Shown here piece by piece: positions 12,316 to 24,127 of a stretch of DNA of 64,000 nt. This stretch comes from Onthophagus taurus (Eukaryota > Arthropoda > Insecta > Coleoptera > Scarabaeidae). Where the stretch lies: positions 15,004,001 through 15,068,000 of the forward strand of contig NC_091968.1 of the NCBI RefSeq assembly GCF_036711975.1. The letters run 5' to 3'. The notes under the pieces are model-generated. The model saw only the letters and a program-made list of their open reading frames with translations. It was not told the DNA's origin and searched no databases. Position 1 is the first letter of the stretch. Each line of letters starts with the position of its first letter. The position numbers and the translations under genes were made by a program.

Positions 12316-13726
12316 GTGATAAGTTTGTAATGGAATTTCCTCTTTTGGGATTGGGTTTAAAAACCTTCTTGCTTTCCGTATTTTCGCTCAGCCAGGATAC
12401 ATCTGATGCAGTTTTTAATACATTGTTCAATTTTTGATCTATGTTTGGAATCCAAAAATCACGTAAAATCATATCTTCAGTTTTTCTGATGGAAAAATGC
12501 CCGTTATCTTCGTGCGTTCTTCTTATTATTTCCATTTTCATCTTATTTGGTATTACAATCAAATCTATTCCCTGTACAGTTTTATACAATATTCCGTACT
12601 TCAACTGATAGTCTTCGTGTGGTTGATTATATTCTAACAGTTTCATCACTGCCCGGACATACTCATCATCAGTTTGAGCTCGTTTCACCTGCTCTATTAA
12701 TTCGGAATTAATGGTAACAGTTAAAATATTCCTTGAAAGAGCATCACAATGCGCCATTTTTGTACCGGGTCTATGTTCAATTTCATATTGAAACTCTCCC
12801 AAAAACATAGCCCATCTCGCTAACTTAGGTGACAAATCATTTTTCCGCAAAGTCATGGATAACGCTGCGCAGTCAGTTACAATTTTAAACTTGAGTCCCT
12901 GTAGATAGATCCTGAACTTCTTCAAGGCTGTTATCACAGCTAATGTTTCAAGTTCGTAACTGCAATAATTTTGTTCTACCGGAGTTGTTTTCTTACTCAT
13001 GTAGTAAATAGGATGCATTTTGCAGTCTTCACCTTTTTGCAGAAGTACTGCTCCATAACCAAGTTTTGACGCATCCGTATGTAATTCAGTTACCGCTTCG
13101 GGATGATAAATTCCCAACACTGGTCTGCTAGACAATAAATTTTTCAAAGTCGCAAATGCAACCTCCTGTGGTGTTTCAAACTTGAATTTAATATTCTTAC
13201 GCAGCAAATCGCTTAATGGTTTTGCAATGTATGCATAATCCCTAATAAATTTACGGAAATACCCCGTCAAGCCGAGAAAACTCTGTACCTGTTGAACAGT
13301 TGTGGGTTTTGGAAATCTTTAGACAGCTAACGTTTTCTCCTCTGATGGTCTGATAAGGTTATACTCAATATAATGTCCCAAATAGGTGATGTCTGTTTTC
13401 ATCAGTTGACATTTTTTCCAATTTATTTACAAACCATAACGTTCTGCCGCTTTTATTACACGGGTTAATCGATCCAAAGCTTGCTCTCCATCGGATGCCA
13501 CTATTACAACATCATCTAAATAAGTTAGTACTTCCCCTTCTCTGATATGTGTCCTGAAGACTTCATTGATAAACCGCTGAAAAACGGCTGGGGAATTGCA
13601 CAATCCAAAAGGAGTTCTCAAGAATTCGTATTGGGCATCTGGAGTTAAAAATGAAGTATATTTCCTACTTTCTCGTTCCAAAGGTACGTGGAAGAATCCA
13701 TTTTTTAGATCAAGTGTGCTAAACAC
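12293..13726 (-). pseudogene. pol: gypsy reverse transcriptase and RNase H
   Basis: Reverse transcriptase 13726-13427 contains FSTLDLKNGFFHVPL, TPFGLCNSPAVFQRF and the active site YLDDVVI. After a frame break, 13270-12293 holds the RT connection, RNase H (ELHTDASKLGYGAVLLQ, YELETLAVITALKKFR), and the start of the integrase zinc region. A protease scrap lies near 13930-13990 (DGHEVKALIDTDS) without the usual DTG/DSG triad. Confidence 0.85.
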
Positions 13727-13995
13727 TCGAGCATCCCTCAGCTTATCCAGTTGGTCCTCTATTAATGGTAAAGGATACCTGTCCTTAACAATTTTTTCAT
13801 TGAGTCTTCTAAAATCAATACATATTCATTTTTGTTTTATATTCGTCGCCATTAATCTTCACACATGTCGTACAGCTTCCAAATGATCTAGTTCTTGTAG
13901 TTCCCAATCCAAGCAGTTCGACAGTTAAGGTTTACATCACTGTCTGTGTCGATGAGTGCCTTAACCTCATGTCCGTCAACGTTAATCATCATAAC

Positions 13996-15964
13996 TCAAA
14001 AGTCCGTAACTGTTACCGTAGATACGCTCGCTCTATTATTACCAATCGAATTCTTATTGGTACATTCGCTTGCAATGTGGCCTGGTTGATTACATGAAAA
14101 ACAGCGTCGTTTCTTTGGTCGGCTACAATTTACCGCTAAGTGTCCGCTCTCGTTGCAGTTGTAACACTTTTTGGGAAGTCTATTCTCCTCTCGCTTGAAA
14201 TTCTGCTGATCTCTGCTAAGTGTAGGTTTTTCATATCTTTCCGGCTGAAAAGTAGCTTCATAGTTTTTGATACGTTGTAATAAATCAATTGGATCAGAAT
14301 GAAACTGTAATGCTAACACCTTTGCTAAGTCTGGTTGATTTAATCCTCCAATGATGTATTTGATCACAGTCTGATCAGAGATGGACCCTTTCTTCGCTAT
14401 CGCCACCATTTCGTAGAAATACTCTTCATAAGTTTCTTCTTTCTTCTTTTTTCTTCGCATCAATTGAGCGTGAATGGCGGATTCGTCAAAGTTGGTAGGA
14501 AAAGCTTTTAAAAACTCGGTTTTGAAGTTCTGCCATGTTGTGGCGCATTCAGGTACGCCGTCATACCACAATCGCGCTGCCCCACGAAGTTTGGTCGAAG
14601 CATATATATACTATCTCCTATATCGCTGACTAAGGCAGCAAAAGAGTGTAAACACTAGAGTGCAGATATATATATATCTGTCTCTGTCGTGCCCCCGTCT
14701 ACTCAAGAGACATGCGTGAACACGTGGTGAGTACGCTTTTATCTTATTGGACGGTGAATTAAAAATTAATAGCAGCTGATGACCTTGATGTTTATAAATC
14801 ACCAAATAAATGTTTGACATAAACATAACCTAAAATCTAAATATTTAGTTATGTATATTATAGGTTTCATGTGTATAATAACATAATTATTAACATATTT
14901 TAGGACTAAGCAATTTAAAATGTAATTATTATTTGTTAAGAAAGTGAAGAAAATTTGTTAAAAGATATTTTTAGGGCCTAAAAATTGGTTGAGCAGGTAG
15001 AAGGAACGATCTCAGTGTAATAAAAAAGAATTCAAAGCACTCCTTTTCTTGAAACATTTTTCTTAAAAATTTAATTAGTAATTACATCGATATGATGAAA
15101 ATTTTGATAGAATATTATGTACATTAAATAGTAAGTACCCTAAGTACATATTTTATATCTTTAATTAATGTAACAACTTCATTAAAGGGCGTGAACTCAC
15201 AAATTATGTTAAAAATTAATAACTATATTTTGGTACACATTTTTAATAATTACTATGTATATATGTATTAATTTAATTTTAAAGAATATAATGTTTAATG
15301 AACAACCTACATAAAGTTGATATTTAAAGCAATATTCAACGTCAATTTCACACAAAAGTACATATATTCTAATTTATTTGATGCATCTATGATAATTTAT
15401 AATTAAAGTCAATTATCTGCAATAATTACATTTCAAAGCTGCATAAAATACGCGCGAAGCACTTCAAACTCTTTAAAATTTACGATTCGCGCAAGCGCCT
15501 TCGCGACATGGGGGCACGACAAAGACAAAACATATATCATTCCGTCTTCTTTTGATGGAAACGCTCGCCACTCATTGCTTAGATAGGGAGTCAGCGATAT
15601 AGGAGATAGTATATATATGGGTCGAAGCGTGCAGTGTCAAAATATCATTGTCAATGCCGTAAGAACTCCCGATTTGTTCGATCTTCGCCACCCATTGTTT
15701 CGAAGATAAGCCGGCCACTCGCGACGGATTAAACTCCGGAATCATTTGTACTACCTGTCTCAAATCGTTAGATGATGATGATGTCATCGATCTATCCAAC
15801 GTGTTATTCATCAGTTCGCGTTCGCGCACCAAAAGTTCTCGCTCACGTTGGATCAGTTCTCGCTCACGCAATAACAGCTCATACTCTTTGTTCACATTGC
15901 CCGTCGAATTATCGACATTATCGCCACTCGCACCCTGGTCGTGTTGGTTATTGTTTTTATTCAT
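13996..15964 (-). pseudogene. gag: gypsy gag, interrupted
   Basis: Gag starts at ATG 15964 and has an RERELL-type charged coiled stretch, then capsid sequence. It is interrupted from 15618 to 14602 by a terminal-repeat element and resumes at 14601. The second part (14571-13996) has the capsid tail YDGVPECATTWQNFKTEF and two CCHC zinc knuckles, CYNCNESGHLAVNC and CFSCNQPGHIASEC. Removing one copy of the target duplication would give a continuous frame. Confidence 0.85.
14602..15618. mobile_element. 1-kb non-autonomous DNA transposon in gypsy gag
   Basis: The element begins and ends with a perfect 30-base inverted repeat (ATATATATACTATCTCC...), extended by imperfect inverted similarity that includes TCGTGCCCCC. 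It is flanked by a 9-base duplication GGTCGAAGC (14593-14601 and 15620-15628), with one extra base at 15619. A 9 to 10-base duplication suggests a Mutator-like family. It is AT-rich and contains no convincing gene. Confidence 0.8.
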
Positions 15965-16107
15965 TTTTTTCTCAAAAATCTCAACTTCTCGGGAAAAAAA
16001 AACAAACGTTGTCACTTCAAGGTCACTCAACAAGCGTCTCGCCTTCCCGTCCGCACACCGTTCCAGTTCCTTTAATTAACCAGAATCCCGGCTGAGCCCC
16101 CAAAATT

Positions 16108-16333
16108 TGTGGAAACTGGATGTTGTGGGAGAAAAATAAAACACGCACACACAATAAATCGATATTTAGTTCTTTTTTTCTAACCTCAAAAATACACCAC
16201 TTTTGGTCAAACATCAATGTCTATCTCTCATTGCTAGTTACACACTGCCAGCTCTCACATGTAACACTCGCATCCCCTCTTCTTCCGCTCTCTTCTAGTT
16301 CGTAACTGGTACTTAGGGGAATTTGATCCTACA
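16108..16333 (-). repeat. 5' LTR of the gypsy element
   Basis: The 226-base segment reads TGTAGGATC...TTTCCACA on the minus strand, with TG/CA ends. The adjacent internal bases 16085-16106 hold TGGGGGCTCAGCCGGGAT, a primer-binding site of the proline-tRNA kind. Confidence 0.7.
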
Positions 16334-16596
16334 TATATGACGTGTTTTCACTGGAATAAATATGAAATCGGTTCGATTTAAGGAGGAGATAGAGATTTAT
16401 AAAGTAGTGTGATGATGTATATAAAAGAGCAAGAAGCGGACGGGAATAGAGGCGGTAATTGATAGACAACAATTTCAAAGACGTATTAAAGAAATTGAAC
16501 GAATTCTTGACAAAATATTGCGTGAAAAATTGTTAAAAATGAATGAATAAATTAAACATAATAAAATACATTGTATTAATTACTTTAGTTTTAATA
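16334..16596. other. No gene recognised
   Basis: AT-rich spacer between the gypsy LTR and the foldback element. No open frame or repeat was supported. Confidence 0.4.
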
Positions 16597-17801
16597 TACA
16601 GGGTGTATCTGAATAACTGCAACAAACTTCAAGGGATTCTTTAGTGAATTTTAAGGGTACTTTGATATATGAACCATGGGCGACTTCGGCTCACCTAAGG
16701 AGCTACACCCCTCCAAAAATGGCGGAAAATTTTGGTTTAATTTTTTTTTCTCAAAAACCATAAACGCTAGGAAAACGAAATTTGGGGAATATGTTTAACT
16801 CATAATAGGGCACGTTTTGACCCTATTTATACTTTCAACCCACCCTTCTAAACTACTAAACGTAACCACCCCCGTTCAATTTATGCCTAGATTTTTTTTT
16901 ATGATGATGATAAATACATTGGAAAAATTTCAGTTAGATAGATAAAACTATTCTAAAACTTTTTTGTCTCTCTGATGTTCTTCTAAAAATTAATAATTTC
17001 TGAGAAAAAAAATAATTAATCAAACACTAACTGTTAAGCTGTAGGGTTGTTAATCGAAAGAGGAATGAATTTTTAATGAAAAAATCTTAGTAGGCTTTGC
17101 AATCTTTGTCAGAAATATTTTTGACGTTTAAATGTCAGTGGTTTTCTTACTTTATTATTGTTTTATTTAAAATTTTGAAACGTCGAGTGAACGAGCGTAA
17201 ATGCGATAGAACTTTATTCAAAAATTAATTTGAAAAACAATAATAATAGTAAGAAAAACTGATATTTAAACGTCAAAAATATTTCTGACAAAGATTGCAA
17301 GCCTACTAAGATTTTTTCATTAAAAATTCATTCCAACTTTTGATCGACAACCCCGTTGTTTAACGGGTAGTGTTTGCTTTACTATATTTTTTCTCAAGAA
17401 TTAGACGTTTTTGGAAAAATTTCAGAGAAACAAAAAAGTTTTAGAATACTTTCATCTATCTATGTAAAAATTTTCTAATGTATTTATCATCTGCATACAA
17501 AAATTTGAGCAAAAATGTAAAGGGGGTGGTTACGTTTAGTAGTTTAGAAGGGTGGGTTGAAAGTACAAATAGGGTCAAAACGTGCCCTATGATGAATTAA
17601 ACATATTCCCCAAATTTCATTTTCCTAGCGTATATGGTTTTTGAGAAAAAAAAATTAAACCAAAATTTTCCGCCATTTTTGGAGGGGTGTAGCTCCTTAG
17701 GGGAGCCGAAGTCGCCCATGGTTCATATATCAAAGTACCCTTAAAATTCACTAAAGAATCACCCCTTGAAGTTTGTTGCAGTCATTCAGATACACCCTGT
17801 A
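16597..17801. mobile_element. Foldback (long inverted repeat) element, mariner-type ends
   Basis: Two arms of about 590 bases mirror each other around a centre near 17200. The ends read TACAGGGTGTATCTGAATAA and its complement, and the element is flanked by TA. No protein is encoded. The subterminal sequence (GAATCACCCCTT...GTTGCAGTCAT) is shared with the right end of the mariner-like transposon at 18955-20449, so that family probably mobilised it. Confidence 0.85.
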
Positions 17802-18330
17802 TAAAACAAATATAAAAAAGAGTCCAAAAGGGCTATAGACCTTAGTCTTCCTGTCCGTGACTTTGAGAATTAATATTATTTTCCGTCGACCGTGTATTTA
17901 TATGATTTATAAATGTATACAAAATCATTCATTAATGACACCTATTAATAAACGATTTTCTATTAATAAACGATTTTAAGAAAGTCCGACCGAACTAATA
18001 TAGTAGTCAATTTAATAAATATTCTCTAATGAAATTTGTAATACCGACCCAACCGACCACTATATCTATTCGGTAAGACTACAAAAATAAATTATGACAC
18101 ATTAAAAATGAGGTTATTTTGCCAGTGACAGAATTGGGAGATTTTTCAACAATGGATTTTCTCTATTTTGTTGAAAAGACGGTCAACGGAAAAATATTGT
18201 AACTAACTCGTATATTAAAATGCGATTAATAGACTTGTTGGTTAAATAACTATTAATGATGTTCTTTCCATTTTATGTTTGATGTAAATAAAATTCGTTT
18301 TCGCACTTTAAATGGATTTTTATTATTTCT
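17802..18330. other. No gene recognised
   Basis: AT-rich spacer. The only local structure is a short direct repeat (TTTCTATTAATAAACGATTT) at 17953-17988. Confidence 0.4.
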
Positions 18331-18372
18331 CTACCGGTTTCGCTATTTGTTATAGCATCATCAGAAGAATAC
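18330..18372 (-). ncRNA. Hammerhead ribozyme-like motif (Penelope remnant)
   Basis: On the minus strand, CTGATGA (18364-18358) is followed by a helix GCTAT/ATAGC with an AACAA loop, then GAAAC (18341-18337). This is the conserved hammerhead core: CUGANGA, stem II, GAAA. Penelope-like elements are known to carry such motifs in their terminal repeats. The surrounding 18300-18540 is probably a remnant of one. Stems I and III were not worked out. Confidence 0.55.
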
Positions 18373-18539
18373 CTATATTAATACAAAACAATTTTTATGT
18401 TAATCTTAAAACAAGCGTGTTACGTTATTTGAATTATTACATTAATATTTTTAAAAAAGAGAACTTTCGTCAATGGTTACAAAAACATCTTACTAAAAAA
18501 GTTACTGGGCATTTCTTTTTGTGTTTACACTTTTAAATT

Positions 18540-18954
18540 ACACTGAGAATTTTGTAAAATTATGATTAGAGAGGATTAAATTTTGTGAAGTGTTGTGCTG
18601 TCATGCACTTTGCCGCCAAAGTTGATTTGAGGTTATATGTTTATTTGGGGAAACTTCGTTTTTGTTGTTTGGTAATATCGTGGATGTCGCTGACGTCTTA
18701 TTTGAATTTATTATAAAGAATTGTTTTGAAATATTTTTTTATTTAAAATAAGTTGCAGAGAGATATTTATGTAAGAACATTCCTTTGTAACTATACCCTA
18801 TTTTTTAATTCGGAGGAGTGTTTTCAAATTGAAACGCTAAAAACTAGGGTTGCTATTGATCAATTTTCAAAATAATTACACTAGGAAAATTTGATATGTT
18901 GCCGACCGCCATATTGTTACAACAGCTGTTACTTCTTAAATCAAAGAAATTGTA
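18540..18954. other. No gene recognised
   Basis: AT-rich sequence between the Penelope-like remnant and the mariner-like element; nothing supported. Confidence 0.35.
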
Positions 18955-20449
18955 TACAGGATGAATAAAAAATCTGGAACACCTGAAATATCTTCAAAAC
19001 GAGTTTCTTTTTGAAAAAATCCTTTCAGGTGGCAAAGACTATAATAAATTTGTCGTGTTTTCCTATGTCTAATTTTTTTTACAGTGGCGTACATTTTCGG
19101 GGTCAAAGGGGGCAACATTTTTTTAAATGGCAACCCTATTTTTTATTTGATAATCTGAAAGAACACATTTTTTTGAGTATCTTAGAGCAAACTTTGAATT
19201 AGGTTGCAAAAGAAAAATTTTGCGAAAAAAATTTTTTTCGAACGTTTTGTTATTAATAAACGTTTTATTTGGAAAAATTTCTAATAGGCGCTGAAAATAA
19301 TTCAAAGTGCTTTCAAACTATCGCGATGGCATGAACTTATCGAAATAATTCAAGTGGCTTTGCTTTGTTCGTAGCTATGGTTACGTTGAATGATATTTTT
19401 ATAAACAAATAAATAGTTGTTTGGTAATTTTGATCATTTTACTGTTGAACATTTTACTTTTTAATGAATGGGCATGTGCGTGACTTGCCAAGTTCTGGTC
19501 GTCCCACAATCGTTGAAGATACGCAACTTGAAATTTTTTTAAGAGTTGCTGATAATTCTCATATGGCTTCTCGTGAAGTAGGTTTAGAAATGTATTTGAG
19601 TCAAAGTATTGTTCTCAATGTATTACACCGACATAAATTCCATCCTTATAAAATTTCACTAACTCAAGAACTAGTAGAAGATCATTTTGACCGTCGACTG
19701 CAATTTTGCGAACAAATGCAAATTCTGTGTAATAATGACTCAATCTTTGCGAAAAATATTGTGTTTTCGGACGAAGCTACCTTTTCTTTAAGTGGAACCG
19801 TAAACCGACAAAATTGCAGATATTGGGCCTTAGAGAATCCCAGGTGGATGCAGGAGACTCATACAGTTTCCAAGAAAAGTTAATATTTGGGCTGGTATAG
19901 TGAGAAACGGAATATTGGAACCATTTTTTTTTAATGAAAATCTGACAGGCGCTAGATATTTGCAATTTTTACAGGAAGATGTGGTTCCAACATTAATAGC
20001 GATATACTCAGATGCAGATCAACCGGATGAATTCGATAGATTACTATGGTTTCAGCAAGACGGAGCACCACTTCATTACGCCCTTCCCGTTCGAACGTAT
20101 TTGGATGATATTTTTCTACAAAAATGAATAGGTAGACGTGGGTTTTTAGAATGGCCACCTCGTTCCCCAGACTTAACTCCCCTGCATTTCTTTTTATGGG
20201 GTCATTTAAAGAGTAAGTTATACGTTAATAAACCCGCGAACATCGATGATTTAAAGGTACGAATTCGGGAGGAGATAAGAAAATTGAATGCAAAATTTGC
20301 TCTAAGATACTCAAGAAAATGTATTCTTTCACATTATCGCATAAAAAATTGGTGTTGTCATTTAAAAAAATTTTGCCCCCTTAAAATTACTACCCTTAAA
20401 ATTCAGTAAAGAATCACCCCTTGTTGCAGTCATGGAGATACATCCTGTA
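18955..20449 (+). mobile_element. Mariner-like transposon, decayed
   Basis: Ends TACAGGATG and CATCCTGTA lie within TA dinucleotides. Bases 19080-19305 form an inverted partial copy of the element's own right part (20290-20400), so the minus strand there encodes KFALRYSKKC, the same as the transposase C-terminus. The element is thus a rearranged copy with long internal inverted repeats. Confidence 0.75.
19464..20400 (+). pseudogene. Mariner-like transposase (IS630/Tc1/mariner)
   Basis: A helix-turn-helix region (GRPTIVEDTQLEIFLR) is followed by the catalytic D at IVFSDEATFSL, a second at WFQQDGAPLH and a third at PPRSPDLTPLHFFLWG. About 36 residues separate the last two acids, so the triad is a DDD of mariner type. 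A frameshift at about 19882 and a stop at 20125 inactivate it. Confidence 0.85.
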
Positions 20450-20644
20450 TAGTTGTATAAAATCTATTGTATAAAACGTGCTAGTGGAGGTAGTATGAAT
20501 TAAATGTTATGTATGGTTGAATTAAATTCAAAGCATCAGTGTAATCCTGAGGATTCTTTGACGGCCAAATTGCTGAATCAGGTCCAGATAACCATCCAAC
20601 TAGATCTCCTCTATTTGCGTTTCTTACATTATTTGTTAACCAAT

Positions 20645-21220
20645 TCAATACGCTTTGATGATATACGGTGAGAACGGTTCCAATTGAAATTCATAGTTGA
20701 ACTCTGATGATAGATCTAAACATTTCTTTACAAATTCATTATCTGCACAATACAAAGCATCACAAATAAGTTTATTGTAATAGTAGGAAAAGTTTTTATA
20801 TTTACATGCTATATTACAAATCGAAATAGTGTCTTTAATTTTAAATACTTTTAATAGTAAATACTTTCTATACATTTCATCGACAATTTTACAATCAAGT
20901 TTATTAACAATCAAATCGAAATCTTTAAGATTTAAATCATTATGATTGTCGTTATCAGTTAGAAGCTTTATAGAGTGTTTAAAAAAGCGATCGAGATTGA
21001 GTTTCTCTTTTAAAATTACTTCTAAAAGGTTAATAGAGATTAAACGTAAATTTGCATATGATAATATTCGATCAGGAAGCATTATTTTATCAAAAATGGT
21101 CTGAACACCAGCAAGATTGTCTTCTCCTCTAAACCTTTTCAAGTGATAAAAGTAAGTATGCTCCAACTCTTTATAAAAATCACATTGAATTAAAAAAAAT
21201 AAACTTGATTCAACAGCCAT
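20645..21220 (-). CDS. Unidentified 191-residue protein
   Basis: A complete open frame from ATG 21220 to TGA 20645. The product is leucine- and lysine-rich and probably all helical, with no signal peptide, membrane segment or motif that I recognise. It lies directly outside the 5' LTR of the element at 21314, whose other flank is the ruined second Polinton, so it may be part of that Polinton's left arm or a host gene. The 190 bases 3' to it (20455-20644) show no separate gene. That the frame is intact among debris argues for recent function. Confidence 0.45.
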   Translation of the reverse strand: MAVESSLFFLIQCDFYKELEHTYFYHLKRFRGEDNLAGVQTIFDKIMLPDRILSYANLRLISINLLEVILKEKLNLDRFFKHSIKLLTDNDNHNDLNLKDFDLIVNKLDCKIVDEMYRKYLLLKVFKIKDTISICNIACKYKNFSYYYNKLICDALYCADNEFVKKCLDLSSEFNYEFQLEPFSPYIIKAY

Positions 21221-21313
21221 AATGACAACAATAACACTACTATCACAAACAAGATTTTAATTAATTTTGTGGTAAAGATTCAATTGCTCATTCTTTATTC
21301 TCTTTATCCCCAC

Positions 21314-21589
21314 TGTAACGTATGACTAATAGTAATGTTGCTATTAATATTAAGTAGGTTAGGAGTAATAAGGTTATTTAATAAGGTTAGTACGACAAAC
21401 ATAACAAGGTTTGTTGTGCTACGTTAGCAGTAAGTCTAGTATAAGTATAGTGTAATTAATTGTAAAAGATATAGTTACAAAGAAGTCAAATAGAAGTTAA
21501 GACAACGATACAGTCTTTAATTATTAATTGATCACCTTTACCAATCTTCCCAATACTTAATAGAGAAGAACACTTATTAAGTTATTACA
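21314..21589 (+). repeat. 5' LTR
   Basis: A 276-base repeat from TGTAACGTATGA to GTTATTACA. It serves as the empty-site reference for the MITE in the 3' copy: here GTAATTAATTGT is uninterrupted. Confidence 0.88.
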
Positions 21590-22073
21590 TGGCGATCCTG
21601 CCAACGCGATTGCCTGCGCGACTCAATTAACATCTAAGAAGACAGAAGAAAAAGAAATATGAAGAAGAAATATAAAGAAGAAAAAGAAATATGAAGAAAA
21701 GAAGAAATATAAAGAAGTAAAAAAAAAATATAAAGAAGAAAAAGAAAAAAAACGAAAACACGAAGAATGTCAATTACTCGATATTTTTCACCTAAAATAA
21801 CATGACTAAGCACCGCTACCACATTCACCATCAACATCATCAAACTATACAATTCCTGACTGGATAAAGATAGAAAAAAATATTAACAGAAAATACTACA
21901 AAGAGTTCTTGAAAATATGCTGATGTGTTTCATTTGGAAACCTATACGCTCACGGTGACAAATGTTTACAAAGAAGCAATTCATTTACAAATATCAACAA
22001 TATCTATTTAGATGAAAATACTTTTTTCTATACTTTTTCAATGTTATATTTATTTAAGTTCTCTATTCTACAT

Positions 22074-22101
22074 GTTTCGAGGATCCAGTCCTCATCTTCA
22101 G
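22074..22101 (-). ncRNA. Hammerhead-like core, inverted copy
   Basis: An identical core on the minus strand, part of the inverted half copy of the Penelope element. Confidence 0.6.
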
Positions 22102-22599
22102 GAAAATTCCTGTACATGAATACAAGATAATCAAATCAAAATTAAGTTTGAAATTTAAAACAGTGTGTAAAAGAAAAGAAAATTAAAATTATTTTTAGGT
22201 TATGTCAATTTTAAAGAAAAATTAAAAATTATTGTGTCCTTATTTCTACTTACGTCAATTTTTGAATAAAAGATAACCATATCCCTCGGATTACAATTCA
22301 AAACTCTTACGACTAAACAATTAAACAGAAATAAACTATTAAAATTGAATCGGAAGATTCTGGAATTCATCGGCATGTATTATGGAACCAGTTTTGGATG
22401 ACGTATTATCGTTATGCTATATATAACAAAATCAAACTTAAATTAAGATTAAAATCAAATACAAATCAAACTTTCTATAAATTGGTGTTGGGTTTGTGAT
22501 GAGTTGTGATGGGAAGTTTTGGAGTTTTGTGGATAGGATGGGAATAGTAGCCAAGGAACCAAAATATTGCAGAATCAAGTCGCTACTTTATCTTGATAC

Positions 22600-23144
22600 T
22601 CTCGTTTATTTTGGTGTTTAGTAGGTGTGAATGGTTGTTTTAGGAATGAATAAATTGGTCTTTGGAAGGTTTGTACTTGTTCGTTAAGGCATACGGTATT
22701 GGGATTGTTAAATATAAATCTTTTAATCTCGTATCCTTCCAGTAATTCCATTAAACGTCCCTTATTAATATTGTGGAGTATGTGTGCATCATTGTTTTCA
22801 TTGAATTCGTGGTCATGATTAAATATTAGGTGTTTACCAAAGTTAGAATTGTCTCTTTTTTTTTATGTTTTATGTTCTTTTATTCGTGTTTTTAGTGCTC
22901 TACCTGTCTCACCTATGTATGTTGCGTTGCAAGTTGTGCATTCCAATTTATATAATCCATTTTTGTCGAGTGTGTTGAACGATTGTTTATTATTTATCAA
23001 GGAATTAGTTAAAGTGTTGTTCGTTTTGAAAGTTATATTAAGATCATATTTTGTAAAAATTTTCTTTATTTTAGTAGTTAAATGTCCTGGGTATTGTATT
23101 GAAGAACAATATGTAGGTTTATTTCTTTGATTACAGGGTATCAA
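22600..23144 (-). pseudogene. Inverted second copy of the GIY-YIG domain
   Basis: The minus strand encodes the end of the RT linker (NKPTYCSSIQYPGHLTTK) running straight into the GIY-YIG block. It is uninterrupted at the spot where the Polinton entered the sense copy, so it shows the pre-insertion sequence CAATACAATACCCAGG. Confidence 0.85.
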
Positions 23145-23199
23145 TGATGTAGTGTTTTGCAGGTGGCACTTTTGTTTTTGTTTGTCAATCAGAGTTCTT

Positions 23200-23997
23200 T
23201 GATTCTAGTTTCATATGACATAACCAATCTATACACTAACATACCTACTGGAGAATCATTGGAAATTATCAGAACCATATTGGAAACTAAACTAAAGGAT
23301 AAAGGAGAAATGACACCATATATAATTTGTTCAAACTATGCATCGAACAAAACTTTTGCCTGTTTAATGATAAAATGTATATGTACAACGAAGGTCTACC
23401 AATGGGTTCACCCCTCAGTGGACTAATAGCTGACATTTTCCTCAATAAACTAGAAAACGACCATATAATAAATGATATCAACCCTTTTAGGAACAAGATC
23501 ATAACATGGAAACGATATGTAGACGACATTTTAGTAATATTTGATACCCGAGACCATTCCATAGCTGAAAATATGCACTCATACCTTAATAAACTACACC
23601 CCAACATAAAATTCACCACAGAAATTGAAAATAATAATAAAATAAACTTTCTTGATGTCGAAATATATAAAATAGACAATGACATACATTACAACATTTA
23701 CAGAAAACCCACACAAACAGACTCAATTATTCCCTATAACTCATTTCAGTCAAACACTCATAAAATGGCAGCAATTCGAACATACTTACATAGAGCCTTT
23801 AATACATATTTAAAACCGGAAAGCTTAAAGAAGGAATTGAACATTATCAAACAGATAACAAAAAACAATAATTTCCCAGAAAACTTAATTGACAAAATGA
23901 TTGACAAACAAAAACAAAAGTGCCACCTGCAAAACACTACTTCATTGATACCCTGTAATCAAAGAAATAAACCTACATATTGTTCTTCAATACAATA
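23200..23997 (+). pseudogene. Penelope-like reverse transcriptase, 5'-truncated and split
   Basis: Blocks in order: SYDITNLYTNIPTGE, a one-base frameshift near 23325, LPMGSPLSGLIADIFL, WKRYVDDILVIFD (active site YVDD), and FLDVEIYK. The frame is then cut by the Polinton at 23998 and would continue into the endonuclease at 42603. The RT N-terminus is missing because the inverted half copy replaces it. Confidence 0.88.
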
Positions 23998-24010
23998 AGT
24001 AGTAGATAAA

Positions 24011-24127
24011 AGCCGATTCTAGAACCTCCTCTCAGAACCTCAGGTCAAGGTCAAGGCCAAGGTCACGTTGAGTGACCATGACCTTGACCTTGCCCTGAGG
24101 TTCTGGGAGGAGGTTCCAGAATCGGCT
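24011..24127. repeat. Terminal palindrome inside the left inverted repeat
   Basis: AGCCGATTCT at 24011 pairs with AGAATCGGCT ending at 24127. The arms are about 55 bases with about five mismatches. The mirror copy lies at about 42467-42583. Each end of the element can therefore fold into a hairpin 13 bases from the tip. Confidence 0.85.

Larger units (their letters stand above)
11440..16333 (-). mobile_element. Broken Ty3/gypsy LTR retrotransposon
   Basis: On the minus strand the order is LTR (16108-16333), primer site, gag, a protease scrap, reverse transcriptase, RNase H and integrase, as in Ty3/gypsy. Gag is split by a 1-kb element (14602-15618), and pol has at least two frame breaks (near 13270-13430 and 12293-12315). 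A matching 3' LTR could not be found; bases 11233-11440 share only weak similarity with the 5' LTR (an AATAAAACAC stretch). Confidence 0.85.

Noticed and set aside
21634-21852. Phe/Leu-rich minus frame
   Set aside because: Reverse of a GAAGAAATA-type purine repeat in the LTR element; low complexity, not a gene.
23157-23200. ATG at 23157 as the start of the Penelope reverse transcriptase
   Set aside because: It lies in the inverted half copy, so the first residues are not RT sequence; the true N-terminus is missing.
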